A stretch of 7,407 nt of DNA from Clostridium sp. (GTDB lineage Bacteria > Bacillota > Clostridia > Acetivibrionales > Acetivibrionaceae), in NCBI GenBank assembly GCA_012841175.1, contig DUVG01000116.1, positions 1-7,407 of the forward strand. Reading direction: 5' to 3'. The notes under the pieces were generated by a model, which searched no databases, was not told the origin of the DNA, and saw nothing but the letters and a program-made list of their open reading frames with translations. Shown here piece after piece: positions 7,135 to 7,407 of the stretch (position 1 is its first letter; each line of letters opens with the position of its first letter). A program made the translations under genes and the position numbers.

Positions 7135-7149
7135 TGATAATTATAATAG
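7135..7149. promoter_or_regulatory. Imperfect Fur-box-like sequence upstream of the import operon
   Basis: TGATAATTATAATAG matches the Gram-positive 7-1-7 Fur box (TGATAATNATTATCA) in 11 of 14 specified bases: the left half is perfect and the right half is poor. It lies about 11 bases upstream of the -35 box, not over the promoter core as a repressor site usually would. The surroundings are AT-rich, so this is only suggestive. Confidence 0.25.
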
Positions 7150-7231
7150 GTATTGTCTATATATACCCCGTATTTGGCCTAATTCATAAAATTTACTATC
7201 TATGTTTTTTAGTATACATCCAGGCATAATG

Positions 7232-7259
7232 AAAGAGACTGTAATTGTTACAGCCTCTT
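7232..7259 (-). terminator. Hairpin ending the ferritin-like gene
   Basis: On the minus strand a 12-base-pair stem (7248-7259 with 7233-7244) closes a 3-base loop. It contains one G-U pair on the minus strand, which would be an A-C mismatch on the plus strand, so it is built for minus-strand RNA. The T-run after it is short (TTT, then CATT), so termination may be only partial. It lies about 27 bases beyond the stop codon of the ferritin-like gene. Confidence 0.55.
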
Positions 7260-7285
7260 GTAATTACACCTGTCTTTTGAAAAAA

Positions 7286-7407
7286 TTATCCAACTTGAGT
7301 TGTTAGGAATATAGGCAATGTCATCTGTTCAATTTGGTCTAAAAGTTCCTCAAGTTCATCCATGTGACGGTCTTCATCATTTAGAATTTGTACAAGGATA
7401 TCCCTTG
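7286..7407 (-). CDS. Ferritin/bacterioferritin-like protein, C-terminal fragment (cut by window edge)
   Basis: Only the last 39 residues and the stop codon are in the window. They read RDILVQILNDEDRHMDEL, followed by an amphipathic stretch ending in IFLTTQVG. The ILxDExxHxxxLE pattern, with an E-x-x-H metal-ligand pair, is what the fourth helix of bacterioferritin-like and related ferritin-like diiron proteins shows. Their chains also commonly end soon after a QI.QMG..xFLxxQ-type segment. Such proteins store iron or act in peroxide defence. The N-terminal ligands and total length cannot be seen, so it could instead be another ferritin-like family member. It is on the same strand as the import operon and upstream of it. 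A hairpin and a new promoter lie between, so it is probably a separate transcription unit with some read-through possible. Confidence 0.7.
   Translation of the reverse strand, partial: RDILVQILNDEDRHMDELEELLDQIEQMTLPIFLTTQVG

Noticed and set aside
7042..7230. Cobalamin or other riboswitch upstream of the BtuF/FecB-type operon
   Set aside because: The leader from the likely transcription start is only about 47 bases, and no B12-box-like or other riboswitch core could be seen in this AT-rich stretch.
7259..7268. Perfect 10-base palindrome TGTAATTACA as a possible operator
   Set aside because: It overlaps the hairpin by one base and repeats the TGTAATT/TTACA words of the hairpin stem (7233-7259). 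It lies just downstream of the ferritin-like gene, not at a promoter, so it is better explained as part of the terminator region.
1..7407. CRISPR array, tRNA or rRNA gene, insertion sequence or toxin-antitoxin pair
   Set aside because: No regularly spaced repeats, no tRNA-like cloverleaf or rRNA sequence, no transposase motifs or terminal repeats, and no small gene pair were found on either strand.

Overview
The window comes from a low-GC, AT-rich Gram-positive genome, most likely an anaerobic clostridium. The basis is the A/T-biased codon use, strong AGGAGG-type ribosome binding sites, a short lipoprotein signal with an L-T-G-C lipobox, and an orphan siroheme/[4Fe-4S] sulfite-reductase-type protein. 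All genes except that reductase are on the minus strand. Assignments rest on motif reading only; no database search was possible.

Left part (1-2975, minus strand): an ABC-2 export operon, read right to left. It encodes an ATPase of the NatA/YhaQ type, a complete permease of the NatB/YhaP type, and a second, paralogous permease that runs off the left edge. The three genes overlap by 14 and 11 bases. A near-consensus sigma-A promoter (TTGAAA, 17-base spacer, TATAAT) precedes the operon at 3063-3091. The best picture is one ATPase serving two related permeases that export an unidentified substrate.

Middle (2976-4300): the 327-base gap holds this promoter and, just beyond it, a decayed minus-strand remnant of a LysR-family regulator (3107-3202), recognisable from its helix-turn-helix segment with two in-frame TAG codons. 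Divergent from it, on the plus strand, is a stand-alone reductase with siroheme-ligand cysteines and an inserted two-cluster ferredoxin domain (AsrC-like). It ends in a good intrinsic terminator (4240-4288). The old LysR gene was probably its divergently transcribed regulator.

Right part (4301-7407, minus strand): a three-gene uptake operon of the iron-siderophore/heme/cobalamin (FecBCDE/BtuFCD) class, in the order lipoprotein, permease, ATPase. Its genes overlap and it has its own promoter at 7095-7123 with an imperfect Fur-box-like sequence upstream. At the right edge is the C-terminal end of a ferritin/bacterioferritin-like gene, separated from the operon by a hairpin. An iron-storage-like gene next to a FecB-type importer makes iron or an iron chelate the likeliest substrate, but this is inference.

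Nothing here looks like a wholly new system. The points most worth a second look are the LysR remnant beside the orphan reductase, the duplicated permease, and the corrected start codons.
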